64,000 bases of DNA from a bacterium (GTDB taxonomy: Bacteria > Zhuqueibacterota > Zhuqueibacteria > Zhuqueibacterales > Zhuqueibacteraceae): positions 62,001 through 126,000 of the forward strand of contig JAKLJX010000014.1 of the NCBI GenBank assembly GCA_023150945.1, read 5' to 3'. Positions 53,788-63,074 of the stretch are shown here, piece after piece. The stretch's first letter is position 1, and every line of letters begins with the position of its first letter. Made by a program: the position numbers and the translations under genes. The notes beneath the pieces were generated by a model. That model did not search any database, was not told where the DNA came from, and was given only the letters and a program-made list of their open reading frames with translations.

Positions 53788-55167
53788 TCAGCGCAGCAGG
53801 GTCATTTTCTCAGCCGCAATCGCGCCTGCCACTTCCAGTTGGACGAAATAGACGCCGCTGGGATGGCCGGCCGCCTCCCACGTGAACGCGTGCCGGCCGC
53901 GTGTCACCAGCCCATCCACCAATACGGCGATCTGCTCGCCGGTCAGGCTGTAGATCGTAAGCTTCACGGCCGCATCGGCAGCGAGCGAAAAAACAATGGT
54001 GGTGGCCGGATTGAAGGGATTGGGATAATTCTGGAACAGTTCGAATTTCTCCAACGTTGCCGGCGTTGACGCGGCCACTGCCACACCAGGGTTGAGCGCG
54101 CGGCCCATCGCTTCCAGCAAGGGCTGCGTGTTGTTGAAGACATCCTGCCCGAGCGCCCAGATCATCGCACCGCCCAGGCGATTTTGTTTGATATATTCGC
54201 ATTTGTGCCGCAGCGAAACCGAATCATCAAACGTGAGGAACTTCGTGCGGCCGGTGTTGAGCAGGTAGGGCACTTTGGCAACGTCGTCCCAGAAATACTC
54301 CCAGCCGGCATTCAGGCGCGCCGGAATCGCGCCATACTCCACGTCCGTGCCGCCGGTACTCGGGCCATAGAGCCGTGTGGCGTTGAACTCTCTGCCGTAA
54401 AACGGCACGCCCAAGTGAATCTTTTCTTTGGGAACGCCGCGCTGATCGCGCAAATAGAGAATGCCTTGATGCGCCGAGCCGTCATACTCGCTCGCCGGCG
54501 CAAACAGCGGCGCATTGTGGCCGGCGTGATTGGTCCAACTGCCGTGGAAATCGTAGGCCATCAAATTGAACCAGTCGACCTCGCGGGCGAGCGCGGTATA
54601 GTCGTGCCATTGGCCGGACCAGTTGGAAGTGACGGCCACCATGGTGAGCAGCCAGCCCTTGTCGGCCGCAACAAAGGCCTGCCGCACTTCTTTGACCAAG
54701 CGGGTGAGATTGGCGCGCTCGGTGGCGTTGCGGGGGAACTCCCAGTCGAAATCAGCGCCGTCGTATCCGCGCGAGGCACAGAAGTCAACCAGGTTGCCGA
54801 TGAAGCGTGCCCGCGCGGCGGAATCCGCGGACATGGCAGCGAAGCCGTCGGACTGTCCCCAACCGCCCAGCGCGATCAAAATCTTCTTGCCGGCGCGATG
54901 CGTCTCCTGAATCAACTCGGGATGATTCAGCTCGGCATAGCTCGCGATGCTGCCGTCGGCGAGCGGCCAGGCAAAGGCATGATTGAGATGGGTGAGATAT
55001 TGGAATTGCATGCGCGCCGCCGGCAGCTTGGTTTTCATCCAGGCGGGATAGTAGCCGACCACGCGCACCTGCGCGGACAGGTTTACCGGCAAGCCTGCCA
55101 GGGCCAACAGCGCCACCAGGCCGCCGTGAACCAACCGCCGCGCCCAACCGCAAAAGGATCTGAACAC
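53788..55167 (-). CDS. Secreted family 18 glycoside hydrolase (chitinase-like) with sorting tail
   Basis: 459 residues. The signal peptide (RRLVHGGLVALLALAGLPVNLSAQ) is followed by the GH18 TIM barrel. The catalytic motif YDGADFDWEF (DxxDxDxE; terminal Glu is the acid) lies at ~130-140, with earlier strand IALGGWGQSDGF and later LMAYDFHGSW. The last ~90 residues carry the FlgD-like/'NYPNPFNPATTI' tail (LTIYSLTGEQIAVL, GVYFVQLEV). The start is GTG at 55167, behind GGGAGAAG. Probably hydrolyses chitin or related beta-1,4-GlcNAc polymers outside the cell, matching the GH20 gene nearby. Confidence 0.9.
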   Translation of the reverse strand: MFRSFCGWARRLVHGGLVALLALAGLPVNLSAQVRVVGYYPAWMKTKLPAARMQFQYLTHLNHAFAWPLADGSIASYAELNHPELIQETHRAGKKILIALGGWGQSDGFAAMSADSAARARFIGNLVDFCASRGYDGADFDWEFPRNATERANLTRLVKEVRQAFVAADKGWLLTMVAVTSNWSGQWHDYTALAREVDWFNLMAYDFHGSWTNHAGHNAPLFAPASEYDGSAHQGILYLRDQRGVPKEKIHLGVPFYGREFNATRLYGPSTGGTDVEYGAIPARLNAGWEYFWDDVAKVPYLLNTGRTKFLTFDDSVSLRHKCEYIKQNRLGGAMIWALGQDVFNNTQPLLEAMGRALNPGVAVAASTPATLEKFELFQNYPNPFNPATTIVFSLAADAAVKLTIYSLTGEQIAVLVDGLVTRGRHAFTWEAAGHPSGVYFVQLEVAGAIAAEKMTLLR

Positions 55168-55581
55168 TTTTCTTCTCCCGTATCGCCAACGCCAGTGCTG
55201 CGGCCACAACGTCAGGTTGAATTCAATGGCATAGGCAAATAGCACCTTCACTTCGCTCAGGGGATCAAGTCGGCCTGCTCAAGAGAAGAGTGCATCCTCA
55301 CCGTTGCCATATCAGTTAAAGCAATCCAGTGAATGACCCGGCATTGTGCCCACTTCTGCACAGCATCCGTGACGGGATGGCCGCCGTGCTGGTTGATAGT
55401 GATGGTGAGTAGTCTCTTTGGAGTGAACTCGTTGCTTCAAAAGCAATATTCCCCTCCAGCAGATAGAAACAACCCAACTGATAAAAGGTTTCTTCATCTG
55501 CTGGGTCCATTTCCAATTGTTGGCGATTTCCTCAGAGTTGCGGTTTGTCCGCATTGGGTTTTTCAAAGTAACAGTGCACCG
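55168..55581. other. Intergenic region with nested repeats downstream of the SMP-30-like gene
   Basis: Contains copy D of the dispersed 3'-end element (55320-55586) with a second palindromic element (55431-55552) nested in it. A short frame here is repeat-derived and not a gene. The promoter of the GH18 gene should lie at its left end; none recognised. Confidence 0.55.
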
Positions 55582-55586
55582 CTAGC
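55320..55586 (-). repeat. Dispersed palindromic 3'-end element, copy D (after SMP-30-like gene), interrupted
   Basis: The right edge TTTCAAAGTAACAGTGCACC plus GCTAG matches copy A (TTTCAGGGTAACAGACCGCT AG), its CTAG giving the gene's TAG stop (55582-55584). The left core GGCATTGTGCCCACTTCTGC/ACAGCATC matches copy B. The middle is occupied by the unrelated element 55431-55552, which looks like an insertion. Confidence 0.55.
55431..55552 (+). repeat. Second palindromic element, copy 1 (nested)
   Basis: Shares GTTGC.TCAAAAGCAA, GATAGAAACAACCCAAC.GAT and TTGGCGATT......GAGT.GC with the inverted copy at 56681-56795, over about 115 bp. It lies inside the 3'-end element copy D. Confidence 0.7.
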
Positions 55587-56562
55587 GGTGCGGCAAGCCC
55601 GCCACCTCGACGCGGCGCTGATAGAGCGCGTTGGTCTCAACTTCGGTGAGAAACAATGTGCGCAGGTCTTCGCCGCCGAACTCGAGGTTCGTCGGTTTCT
55701 TGCCGGGCGCGGCCAGCTTCTGCCGCAGGCTGCCATCGGGCGCAATCACATAGACCGCAGCGCCGCCGAAATGCGCGACGTAGAGATTGCCGGCGGAATC
55801 GAAATCGAGGCCGTCCGGATCGCCGCCGGGCAAATGCACGAAGACCCGGCGATGGCGCAACCGGCCCTCCGGCGTCAGCTCGAAGCGCAACACGCGCTCA
55901 AAGGCAGATTCGCAGAGATACAATTCCTTGCCGTCGCGCGACAATGCCAGGCCATTGGGAAAGCCCAGACTGTCAGCAAGCAACTCGATGGCCTGATCGC
56001 TGGCGCGGATGCGAAAGACGCGGCCGTCCAAAACTTCCCGGCTGTAGGATTTGGGATCGGTGAAGTAAAGATTGCCGGCGGCATCGAAGGTCATGTCGTT
56101 GGGACGGTTGAAGGCCTGCCCGGCGTAATCATCCGCGTAGATTCTCGTGGCGCCGGCGGCTGAAATCTGCAGAATCGCGCCAGCGCCAAAATCACACGCA
56201 AACAAGAAGCCCTGATGAAAAGCCATGCCGTTGGTCTTCTCAAACGTGAACGGCGCGCGGCCCGCAATGAGAAACGTGTCGACTCGACCCTGCGCCACCC
56301 GGGTGATCCAACCGCCATAGCAATTCGACACGTAGAGTGTGCCCTGGCTATCCCAAGCCGGGCCTTCGGGAAAGTTGAGGCCGCCGGCGACTTTTTCCCA
56401 GCCGGCCTCGGCCGGAATCACCTCGGCCGGCTGCGCCGGGTGCTCGGCTGCTGGTTCAGGCTTTTTGCCGCAGGTGAATGCTGTGATCGCAAGCAACAAG
56501 AGGAACGAAGCCGTGCGACCGCCGCTTCGACCTGGCGCAGGGTTGTTTCGTGCAGTTTGCAT
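55582..56562 (-). CDS. SMP-30/gluconolactonase-like beta-propeller protein, exported
   Basis: 326 residues with an N-terminal signal (TASFLLLLAITAFTCGKK; possible lipoprotein cysteine). The six-bladed propeller of the SMP-30/gluconolactonase/LRE-like family follows: LNFPEGPAWDSQGTLYVSNC, KTNGMAFHQGFLFACDFGAG, NRPNDMTFDAAGNLYFTDPK, FPNGLALSRDGKELYLCESA and DPDGLDFDSAGNLYVAHFGG. The conserved Glu/Asn/Asp metal-site residues of such lactonases appear to be present. Substrate not known; it lies within the amino-sugar cluster. Its stop codon forms the edge of a dispersed repeat, and inverted copies of a second element flank it. Confidence 0.88.
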   Translation of the reverse strand: MQTARNNPAPGRSGGRTASFLLLLAITAFTCGKKPEPAAEHPAQPAEVIPAEAGWEKVAGGLNFPEGPAWDSQGTLYVSNCYGGWITRVAQGRVDTFLIAGRAPFTFEKTNGMAFHQGFLFACDFGAGAILQISAAGATRIYADDYAGQAFNRPNDMTFDAAGNLYFTDPKSYSREVLDGRVFRIRASDQAIELLADSLGFPNGLALSRDGKELYLCESAFERVLRFELTPEGRLRHRRVFVHLPGGDPDGLDFDSAGNLYVAHFGGAAVYVIAPDGSLRQKLAAPGKKPTNLEFGGEDLRTLFLTEVETNALYQRRVEVAGLPHR

Positions 56563-56948
56563 GATACTCACTTGTGGTTCGCTTTCGAAGCCAATGAATG
56601 CATGGGTTGCAGCACTGCCCCATGGCAGAATCATAAGAGCATGGCATCAGAACGTTGGAAAACTCACCCCATAACGCCTCAATCTGCGACTCAAAGAGAA
56701 TCGCCAACTGATGGAAACAACCAACCGATGGAATAGAATTGTATCGGTTGGGTTGTTTCTATCAGTTGGAAATACCTCTTTGCTTTTGAGGCAACAATTT
56801 CTCTTTGCAGCAGCCAATTTCCTCTCTCCTGATCAAGAGAGGGGAGTTGCCAGCATTCTTCTGACTCGCTTTCTTCCTTCTCTCTCAAGAGCTGGGGCTG
56901 GGGGAAGCAGTCGTTAGGCATCAACAGATCCAACTCCACGTTGCCAAA
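56563..56948. other. Intergenic region between SMP-30-like and acyltransferase genes
   Basis: Holds the palindromic element at 56681-56795. The 150 nt next to the acyltransferase gene show only low-complexity sequence (e.g. a CTCTC-rich stretch). No gene; small frames here are repeat-derived. Confidence 0.45.
56681..56795 (-). repeat. Second palindromic element, copy 2 (large hairpin)
   Basis: A 26/27-bp near-perfect inverted repeat: arms at 56704-56729 and 56743-56769 (CCAACTGATGGAAACAACC... against ...GGTTGTTTCTATCAGTTGG). The whole element is homologous, in inverted orientation, to 55431-55552. The two copies flank the SMP-30-like gene. MITE-like or a structured RNA element. Confidence 0.8.
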
Positions 56949-58121
56949 CTAGATCTTGATGAAGATCTGCTTCCTGTAGAAAATCGCCATAATGCCGAGC
57001 CAGAAGGCAATGTAAGCAACGGCAAAGCCCAGCGACCCGTTCATATTTCCCAGCCAGGAGGCGAAGAGATTCTGGTAAATCCAGGTCTTCAGGCTGACCG
57101 CCGGCGCCGCCGAAACTTTGATGAGCAGAATGAGATGCGTGAACACGCCGGCCAGCACATACAGCGCAATCGGATTCATGCCGAAGATCACAAACGGTTT
57201 GATCCACCACTGCCAGCCCTTGAGGTCGATGACATAGTGACACATCGCGAGGAACACCAGCGCCATGCCGGCAGTGAAGACGACGTACGAGGGCGACCAC
57301 AGCCATTTGTTGATCGCAAAGCCGTAATCCAAAATGCTGCCGAGCAGCAGGCCGGAGACACCGGTGACGAAGAGTCCGCACACGGTTTCGTACGGCGGCT
57401 TGCCGCGCTTCAACCAGTAGCCGGTGAACGCGCCGAACAGTGCCGTGGCAATCGCCGGCAGCGTGCTGAGCAAGCCTTCAGGATCGCGCTGCAGATACGC
57501 GCCCACCTGCCAGGTGTGACCGTGAAAGATTTTGTCGTCGAGCCAGGCAGCGAGATTGATTTCCTTGGTCAGTTCGCCCACATGCGTGACCGCAATGCCG
57601 TCCTGCATCACGGTGAAGGGCACGAGTTTCATCACCAGCCAGTAGAAAATCAGCAGACCCGCCGCCCACCACGCCTGGCCGCGCGGCCGAAAATGCAGCA
57701 TGATCATGGCCGCGCAGAAATAGACCACGGCAATGCGCTGCAACACACCCGGCATGCGGACCTTCAACAGCGTGTCGGAGAACCAGTTGTAGCCGGCAGG
57801 CAGATTCACCGGGATCAAAGCGAGAAATATTCCCAGCCCAAACAAGATCAGCGTGCGGCGCAGGATTTTCCAGTAAATGCCTTTGGGTTTCTCGCCGGTC
57901 TGCAAAATTTTCTCGAAGGAATAGGCCATGGCCACGCCGACGATAAAGAGGAAGAAGGGGAAGATCAAATCGGTGGGCGTCCAGCCGTCCCACTCGGCGT
58001 GCGCGAGCGGCGGATAGACATGCGACCAACTGCCGGGATTGTTGACCAGGATCATACCGGCGATGGTGATCCCGCGAAAAACATCCAGCGACAGCAGGCG
58101 GTCTTGACGTGATACTGACAT
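56949..58121 (-). CDS. HGSNAT/DUF5009-like membrane acyltransferase
   Basis: 390 residues, about 10-11 TM segments. It opens RLLSLDVFRGITIAGMILVN plus NPGSWSHVYPPLAHAEWDG, then TPTDLIFPFFLFIVGVAM, the hallmark of heparan-alpha-glucosaminide N-acetyltransferase homologues (DUF5009/COG4299). The human enzyme acetylates terminal glucosamine across the lysosomal membrane; bacterial members are usually in glycan-utilization loci. Here it stands between GH20 and SMP-30-like genes, fitting an amino-sugar role. GGGAGAG lies ~9 nt before the ATG at 58121. Confidence 0.9.
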   Translation of the reverse strand: MSVSRQDRLLSLDVFRGITIAGMILVNNPGSWSHVYPPLAHAEWDGWTPTDLIFPFFLFIVGVAMAYSFEKILQTGEKPKGIYWKILRRTLILFGLGIFLALIPVNLPAGYNWFSDTLLKVRMPGVLQRIAVVYFCAAMIMLHFRPRGQAWWAAGLLIFYWLVMKLVPFTVMQDGIAVTHVGELTKEINLAAWLDDKIFHGHTWQVGAYLQRDPEGLLSTLPAIATALFGAFTGYWLKRGKPPYETVCGLFVTGVSGLLLGSILDYGFAINKWLWSPSYVVFTAGMALVFLAMCHYVIDLKGWQWWIKPFVIFGMNPIALYVLAGVFTHLILLIKVSAAPAVSLKTWIYQNLFASWLGNMNGSLGFAVAYIAFWLGIMAIFYRKQIFIKI

Positions 58122-58149
58122 ACGGTGCTCTCCCAGTAAGCGCAATCAC

Positions 58150-60216
58150 TCACTTCGGTTTGTTGCCGCTGGCTTGCACCAGTTGCTCGATTGCCGTCAC
58201 CACCATCAACTCCGCTTGCCCGCGAGGGGTGGCCGCTTTTTGCAGAACCGCCAGCTTTTCCTGTTGCCACGCCTCCTCGCTGCTCTGTTGGTTTTCCAGG
58301 CGGCCGAGCGCTTCCAGTCCGATGCCGGCAATCTCGGCGAGATCCTGCGACAGCGAGGCGATTTCCGCCAGCACCGGCGCGGCTTTGATGACCGGCAGCA
58401 GCGCGGCATGATTATCGCGCCAGCGCGTCAGCCAGGATTTGATTTCCGCCGCCTGCGCTTGGCGATCGGCGCCGGCGAGATAGCGCGCCACCAGCTTGCG
58501 GAAGTTGCGGGCAACGGCGGCGTCCGGCCGGGCGGCATCGACCACGCGCGTGAGCGGTGAAAAGGAATTTTGCCGGCGCAGGCGGTTGCGGTTGTAGAGT
58601 TTCACCGGCTCGATCACCGCGACAAGATTCTCGAGCGCGGCGATGTTCGAGCTGCCCACCAGGCGCCGCAACATCATGCCGTAGTTCTTTTCATGCGTCA
58701 AGCCGTGCTCTTCGAGTTGCAGACTGATGGCCGCCAGACGGCGATACATGTCGTCGGCGTCATTCACCGTGCCGGGCGACCACAAGCGTTCGGCAATCGC
58801 CGCGGTGCGCGGCCAAATGCGCGAATCCACCGTTTCCGGCGAGACCATTTCCGACCACATGGTGGCTTCACCGCCGAGAATGCGGCCGCGCTCCTGTTCA
58901 TTCAGCGGCGAATCCGCGGGCAGAGGATCATTGCCGTAGTGGAAATCCGTGGGCTGAATCAAGTCGATGTAGTAGCCGTTGGAGAGAATGCTTTGATAGC
59001 CCTGCTGCGCTGCTTTGATCATGGCCTCGCGGCCGCGCCAGGATTGGATCACGATGTTCTTCGGCATGTCGGGATGCAGAATTTCATCCCAGCCCACCAT
59101 GATCTTGCCGTGTTTGGTGAGAATCGCGAGCACGCGCTTGTTGAAATGGGCTTGCAGCGCGGCGTTGTCCGGCAGATTGTGCTTCTTTTTGAAGGCCTGA
59201 ATTTCGGGATTCTCGTTCCAATGCTTGGCTTGATGGCTGCCATGCTCGATTTCATCGCCGCCGATGTGAAAATAGGGATCGGGGAAAAGCGCGGCCATCT
59301 CGCCGAAGAACTTGTCGAGAAACTGATAGGTGAATTCGCGCGCCGGATTGATGACGGGGTAGAAGATGCCCCAGTTCCTTTCGATTTGATACGGCCCGGG
59401 CGCGCTGCCCAATTCCGGATAAGCCACCAGCCAGGAAGTGGCATGGCCGGGCACGTCGAACTCCGGCACCACGCGAATGCCGCGCTCCGCCGCATAAGCA
59501 ATGACTTCCTTGATCTGCGCCTGGGAGTAGTAGAAACCGTCCGAGCCCAGCTCATGCAGTTTGGGATAGACTTTGCTTTCGACGCGAAAGCCCTGATCTT
59601 CACTCAAATGCCAGTGCAGCACATTCATCTTGACCGCGGCCATGCCGTCGAGGTTGCGCAGGATCACCTCCACCGGCATGAAATGACGGCAGGCATCGAT
59701 GAGCAGCCCGCGCCAGGGAAAGCGCGGGTTGTCTGCGATTGTCACCGCGGGGAAGAAATAACCGTTTTCGTCCGCGGCCAACAATTGCAGCAGCGTTTCC
59801 AAGCCGCGCAGCGCGCCGATGTCGGTGGGCGCGTGCAGGCGGATCTTTTCCGGCGTGACAGTGAGGGCATAGGATTCATCTTCACCGAAGCGGACCTGGC
59901 CGGGCCGCTCGCAGTGAACGACAAGTTGGGCGGAGTCCGGATTGAAACCGGGCTTGACCAAATCCTGCGGCAGGAACAAACCGGTGCGGCCTGCCAGCCG
60001 TCGCAGCGCGCGGGTTGCGGCGCGATACAGCCGCGCCTCCGGCTGGCCGGTGACGGCAATGGTGAAGGTCTCCTGCAATCGAAATTGCCCGGTTTGTGCC
60101 GCGAACTGCGCAGGTTGCGGCATGAGGTTCAATGACATGGGCAACTCTTGGGTAATGGCCGGCGCACACAGGCCGAGCCAGAGGGCGGTCAACAGCAGGG
60201 AAACGTATTTCATCAT
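58150..60216 (-). CDS. Secreted family 20 beta-N-acetylhexosaminidase
   Basis: 688 residues. A signal peptide (MKYVSLLLTALWLGLCAPAI) is followed by the GH20b domain (~25-145). The catalytic TIM barrel has GLLIDACRHFMPVEVILRNL, KMNVLHWHLSEDQGFRVE, VPEFDVPGHATSW and HIGGDEIEHGSH with the catalytic Asp-Glu pair. GWDEIL and ILGGEATMWSEMV follow. A ~150-residue helical C-terminus ends the protein. It releases terminal GlcNAc/GalNAc from chitooligosaccharides or glycans. GAGAGGA lies ~7 nt before the ATG at 60216. It follows the symporter gene with ~160 nt between. Confidence 0.94.
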   Translation of the reverse strand: MMKYVSLLLTALWLGLCAPAITQELPMSLNLMPQPAQFAAQTGQFRLQETFTIAVTGQPEARLYRAATRALRRLAGRTGLFLPQDLVKPGFNPDSAQLVVHCERPGQVRFGEDESYALTVTPEKIRLHAPTDIGALRGLETLLQLLAADENGYFFPAVTIADNPRFPWRGLLIDACRHFMPVEVILRNLDGMAAVKMNVLHWHLSEDQGFRVESKVYPKLHELGSDGFYYSQAQIKEVIAYAAERGIRVVPEFDVPGHATSWLVAYPELGSAPGPYQIERNWGIFYPVINPAREFTYQFLDKFFGEMAALFPDPYFHIGGDEIEHGSHQAKHWNENPEIQAFKKKHNLPDNAALQAHFNKRVLAILTKHGKIMVGWDEILHPDMPKNIVIQSWRGREAMIKAAQQGYQSILSNGYYIDLIQPTDFHYGNDPLPADSPLNEQERGRILGGEATMWSEMVSPETVDSRIWPRTAAIAERLWSPGTVNDADDMYRRLAAISLQLEEHGLTHEKNYGMMLRRLVGSSNIAALENLVAVIEPVKLYNRNRLRRQNSFSPLTRVVDAARPDAAVARNFRKLVARYLAGADRQAQAAEIKSWLTRWRDNHAALLPVIKAAPVLAEIASLSQDLAEIAGIGLEALGRLENQQSSEEAWQQEKLAVLQKAATPRGQAELMVVTAIEQLVQASGNKPK

Positions 60217-60374
60217 GGGAAATCCTCTCGATGCAATCAAAGCCCAAACCTGCAGGGTGCAACCGCGCATGAACGTGAAACAATGGCGGTGAAAAGCCGG
60301 CGTGCCTGCCGGCGGTGATTGCCGGCGGAAGAACGCTTGCCGGACCGGCCGGCCTCTCCCCGCTGGCGTGTCGC

Positions 60375-62273
60375 TCACGGCGCGATCTCGAAACTGATCT
60401 TCTTCAAACTCGCGGAGATGATGATCACCGCGGCGGCAGCGACGGCAAAGAAAAGCAGGGCCAGCAAGAATTTTCCGAACAGCAAGTTGCCGAGACCGAA
60501 GAGCACGCCATAAATCAAAGCGACACCGCTGATCCAGCAGGCGAACAGCCGGCCGAAGCCGCTGTCACTCTGGACGCCGGGAAGCTGATCCGCAACCGGT
60601 TTCCAGCCGCGGCCGCCGGGATGAACCTTCTCGTAGAATTTCAGCAGTACGTCCCGCTTGACCGGCGGCGACAGGAACGTCACCGCCAACCAGGTGATGG
60701 TCGTGCCGAGCACGACCGGATAGAGCGTCAGCGGCGGTTGCATGCCCCAGGCGCGCGCCAGCGGGTAGATCACCAGCGGCGCAATCATCGCCGCGATTTC
60801 CGACCAGGCATTGATGCGCCACCAAAACCAGCGCAGAATCAGCACCGCGCCCATGCCGGCGCTGGCATTGATGATAAATTCCCACGCGCCCGAGATGGTC
60901 GTCAGCAGGCGGGTCACCACCAGCGAGATAATCACGATCAGGGCAATGCCAAAGCGGGAGATCAGAACGTAATGCTTCTCGCTCGCCTGCCGCTTGATGA
61001 ACCGGCGATAGAAATCATTGATGAGATAAGAAGTGCCCCAACTGATCTGCGAGGCAATGGTGGACATATACGCCGCGAGAAAAACCGCGATCAGCAATCC
61101 CAACAAGCCGGGTGGCAGATAGTGCAGCATGAGTTTCGGATAGAGCACGCCGGGATCCACCGTGTTCTCGTATTTTTCATAAAACGCCCGAAACTCCGTG
61201 GATTGATAGGCGGCCGCGCCGGACTGCAGCAGCGCCGGGTTGCGGAAAACCTGCACTGCCTGTTCATAAAACACGGGGTTCTCCGCCTGCAGGGCCTCGG
61301 CATTCTCGGCACGCGGCAGAATGATCAACGCCGCCAGCGCGACGAGGATCCACGGCCACGGCCGCAGCGTGTAGTGCGCAATGTTGAACCACAATGTGGC
61401 AAACACGCTTTGCCGCTCGTCGCGGCAGGCCATCATGCGTTGCGCAATATAACCACCGCCGCCGGGATCTGCACCTGGATACCAGCTCGACCACCATTGC
61501 AATCCGATGTACGCCAGAAACGCACCGGCCGTGAGACTGAGCGCGCCGCCGGTGATGCCGGCCACCGTCACTTCCCCGATGTGCGGGAAAAAGCCCAGCA
61601 CCTGCGGCGAGAGCTTGGCCGTCATGCCGCTCAAGCCGCCCACTTGCGGCAGCCGCACCACCAGCACCGCCAGCACGATGCAACCGACCATGGCAAAGAC
61701 GAACTGAAAGCTGTCGGTGCGGGCGGTGCCAAGCAAGCCCGAGGCCGCGGCATAAATCGCGATCAAACCGCCGGTGACCACCACCAGCCAGAAGGGATCG
61801 ACGCCGGGAATGGTGACTTTGAAAATTTTCTCCATGGCCTTGTGCACCCATCCCATCACGATGGCATTCATGAACAGGCCGAGGTAAAGCGCGCGGAAGC
61901 CGCGCAGCACCGCGGCCGGTTTGCCGGAGTAACGCAGTTCGACGAACTCCACGTCGGTCATGATGCCGGCGCGGCGCCAGAGCTTGGCGAAGAAGAAAAC
62001 CGTGAGCATGCCCCCGATCGCCATGTTCCACCACAGCCAGTTGCCGCCGATGCCGTTGCGTGCCACCAACTCGGTAACGGCCAGCGGCGTGTCGGCGGCG
62101 AAGGTGGTGGCAACCATGGCTGTGCCCGCCAGATACCAGGGAAGGTTTCTGCCGGACAGAAAAAAAGCCTCGGTGTTTTGGCCGGCGTGGCGGGCGTAGT
62201 AAGCCGCAATCGCAAACACCGCCGCCAGCATGGCCACGATAACTGTCACGTCCAGCCAGTGAAGTGCCGGCAT
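60375..62273 (-). CDS. Sodium/solute symporter (SSS family)
   Basis: 632 residues with about 14 TM segments. SSS features: FFLSGRNLPWYLAGTAMVAT/TF in TM1-2, ELRYSGKPAAVLRGFRALYL, AASGLLGTARTDSFQFVFAM, and the sodium-motif-like YMSTIASQISWGTSYLINDF in TM8. It likely imports the sugar (perhaps GlcNAc) released by GH18/GH20, by position. AAAGGG lies ~6 nt before the ATG. It is the first gene of the cluster and has a promoter ~360 nt upstream. Confidence 0.92.
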   Translation of the reverse strand: MPALHWLDVTVIVAMLAAVFAIAAYYARHAGQNTEAFFLSGRNLPWYLAGTAMVATTFAADTPLAVTELVARNGIGGNWLWWNMAIGGMLTVFFFAKLWRRAGIMTDVEFVELRYSGKPAAVLRGFRALYLGLFMNAIVMGWVHKAMEKIFKVTIPGVDPFWLVVVTGGLIAIYAAASGLLGTARTDSFQFVFAMVGCIVLAVLVVRLPQVGGLSGMTAKLSPQVLGFFPHIGEVTVAGITGGALSLTAGAFLAYIGLQWWSSWYPGADPGGGGYIAQRMMACRDERQSVFATLWFNIAHYTLRPWPWILVALAALIILPRAENAEALQAENPVFYEQAVQVFRNPALLQSGAAAYQSTEFRAFYEKYENTVDPGVLYPKLMLHYLPPGLLGLLIAVFLAAYMSTIASQISWGTSYLINDFYRRFIKRQASEKHYVLISRFGIALIVIISLVVTRLLTTISGAWEFIINASAGMGAVLILRWFWWRINAWSEIAAMIAPLVIYPLARAWGMQPPLTLYPVVLGTTITWLAVTFLSPPVKRDVLLKFYEKVHPGGRGWKPVADQLPGVQSDSGFGRLFACWISGVALIYGVLFGLGNLLFGKFLLALLFFAVAAAAVIIISASLKKISFEIAP

Positions 62274-62636
62274 GGTTTCCCTTTCTGGAGGTTATGGAGA
62301 TTGGTAACGGACAACACTCGGCCGCGGTGCCTCAAACCAGCTTGGCGCCGCTTTGGTGGGGAGGAAAATGAAAGTGCGAAATCAATGCGCCGGGCTGGTA
62401 AGGGGATGACACTGATCGGCAGGAGGAATGCGTCGGCGGGTACCACGCAGGACTGCCGTAGCTGACGGCGGCACCGCCGCGCGGCGGATGAAATGATGCG
62501 CGCGCCCCGGGCATTGCCGCTGCGAAAGCCGCCGTGTCTTGACTTCGTGGCCATACCCGGTCCGGTGCGCCATCAAGCGTGGAAATGCAGAATCTGTTGC
62601 CAGCAATCGGCTGAGTGCGTCAATCAGCCTGCTGAG

Positions 62637-62664
62637 AAGATACACTGCCTTTCAGGTTTGTCAA
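62637..62664 (-). promoter_or_regulatory. Promoter candidate upstream of the symporter/GH20 cluster
   Basis: Minus strand TTGACA (62659-62664), 16-nt spacer, TATCTT (62637-62642). Confidence 0.6.
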
Positions 62665-62836
62665 GCACTTTTTTGTGAAAGCCTGCCGGGAGGCATTACA
62701 GGAGAGCACCGCTCAAAATCAAGGTAACCGCGCCCAAATTGATGGCGGGATTGGACCCTCGTCTTCGTTCGAGGCGGCCAGGAAACGTTGCAGAGCCGGT
62801 GTCCCTCCAGAATCTCGAACTCTTGAGAAATCGTTC

Positions 62837-62882
62837 CTGCAACGGCTTGGCCGTTGCAGCAAGCGCCGTGGTGCTCCACGGC
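62837..62882 (-). repeat. Two adjacent perfect hairpins
   Basis: CTGCAACGGC / GCCGTTGCAG (62837-62846 and 62850-62859) and GCCGTGG-TGCT-CCACGGC (62865-62882). They are followed on the plus strand by ATTTTT. They may terminate the sulfatase transcript or be a small repeat. Confidence 0.6.
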
Positions 62883-63074
62883 ACCTGCAATTTTTGACAA
62901 TGCCAAGCCCAACCTCACACCATCCCGTGTGTCATGCTGGAAGCAGCTTGCGCGTGCTGCGCCGCCATCGTGGATTTTGCGAGATGCCACCTGCTCAAAA
63001 AGATCCCGATGAGATGACACGATTGGTGGAGAAACCCACCAACTCGACATTGTCAAACGAGTGCCTGGTTGCTT

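Noticed and set aside
55312-55566. Small minus-strand frame behind the GH18 gene
   Set aside because: It is built from the nested palindromic repeats; no ribosome site or homologous protein pattern.
56711-56917. Small plus-strand frame in the hairpin upstream of the SMP-30-like gene
   Set aside because: It translates the inverted repeat and a CT-rich tract, not a protein-like sequence.
60315-62465. Long plus-strand frame opposite the SSS symporter
   Set aside because: The symporter on the minus strand is unambiguous; the plus frame is an artefact of the GC-rich third positions.
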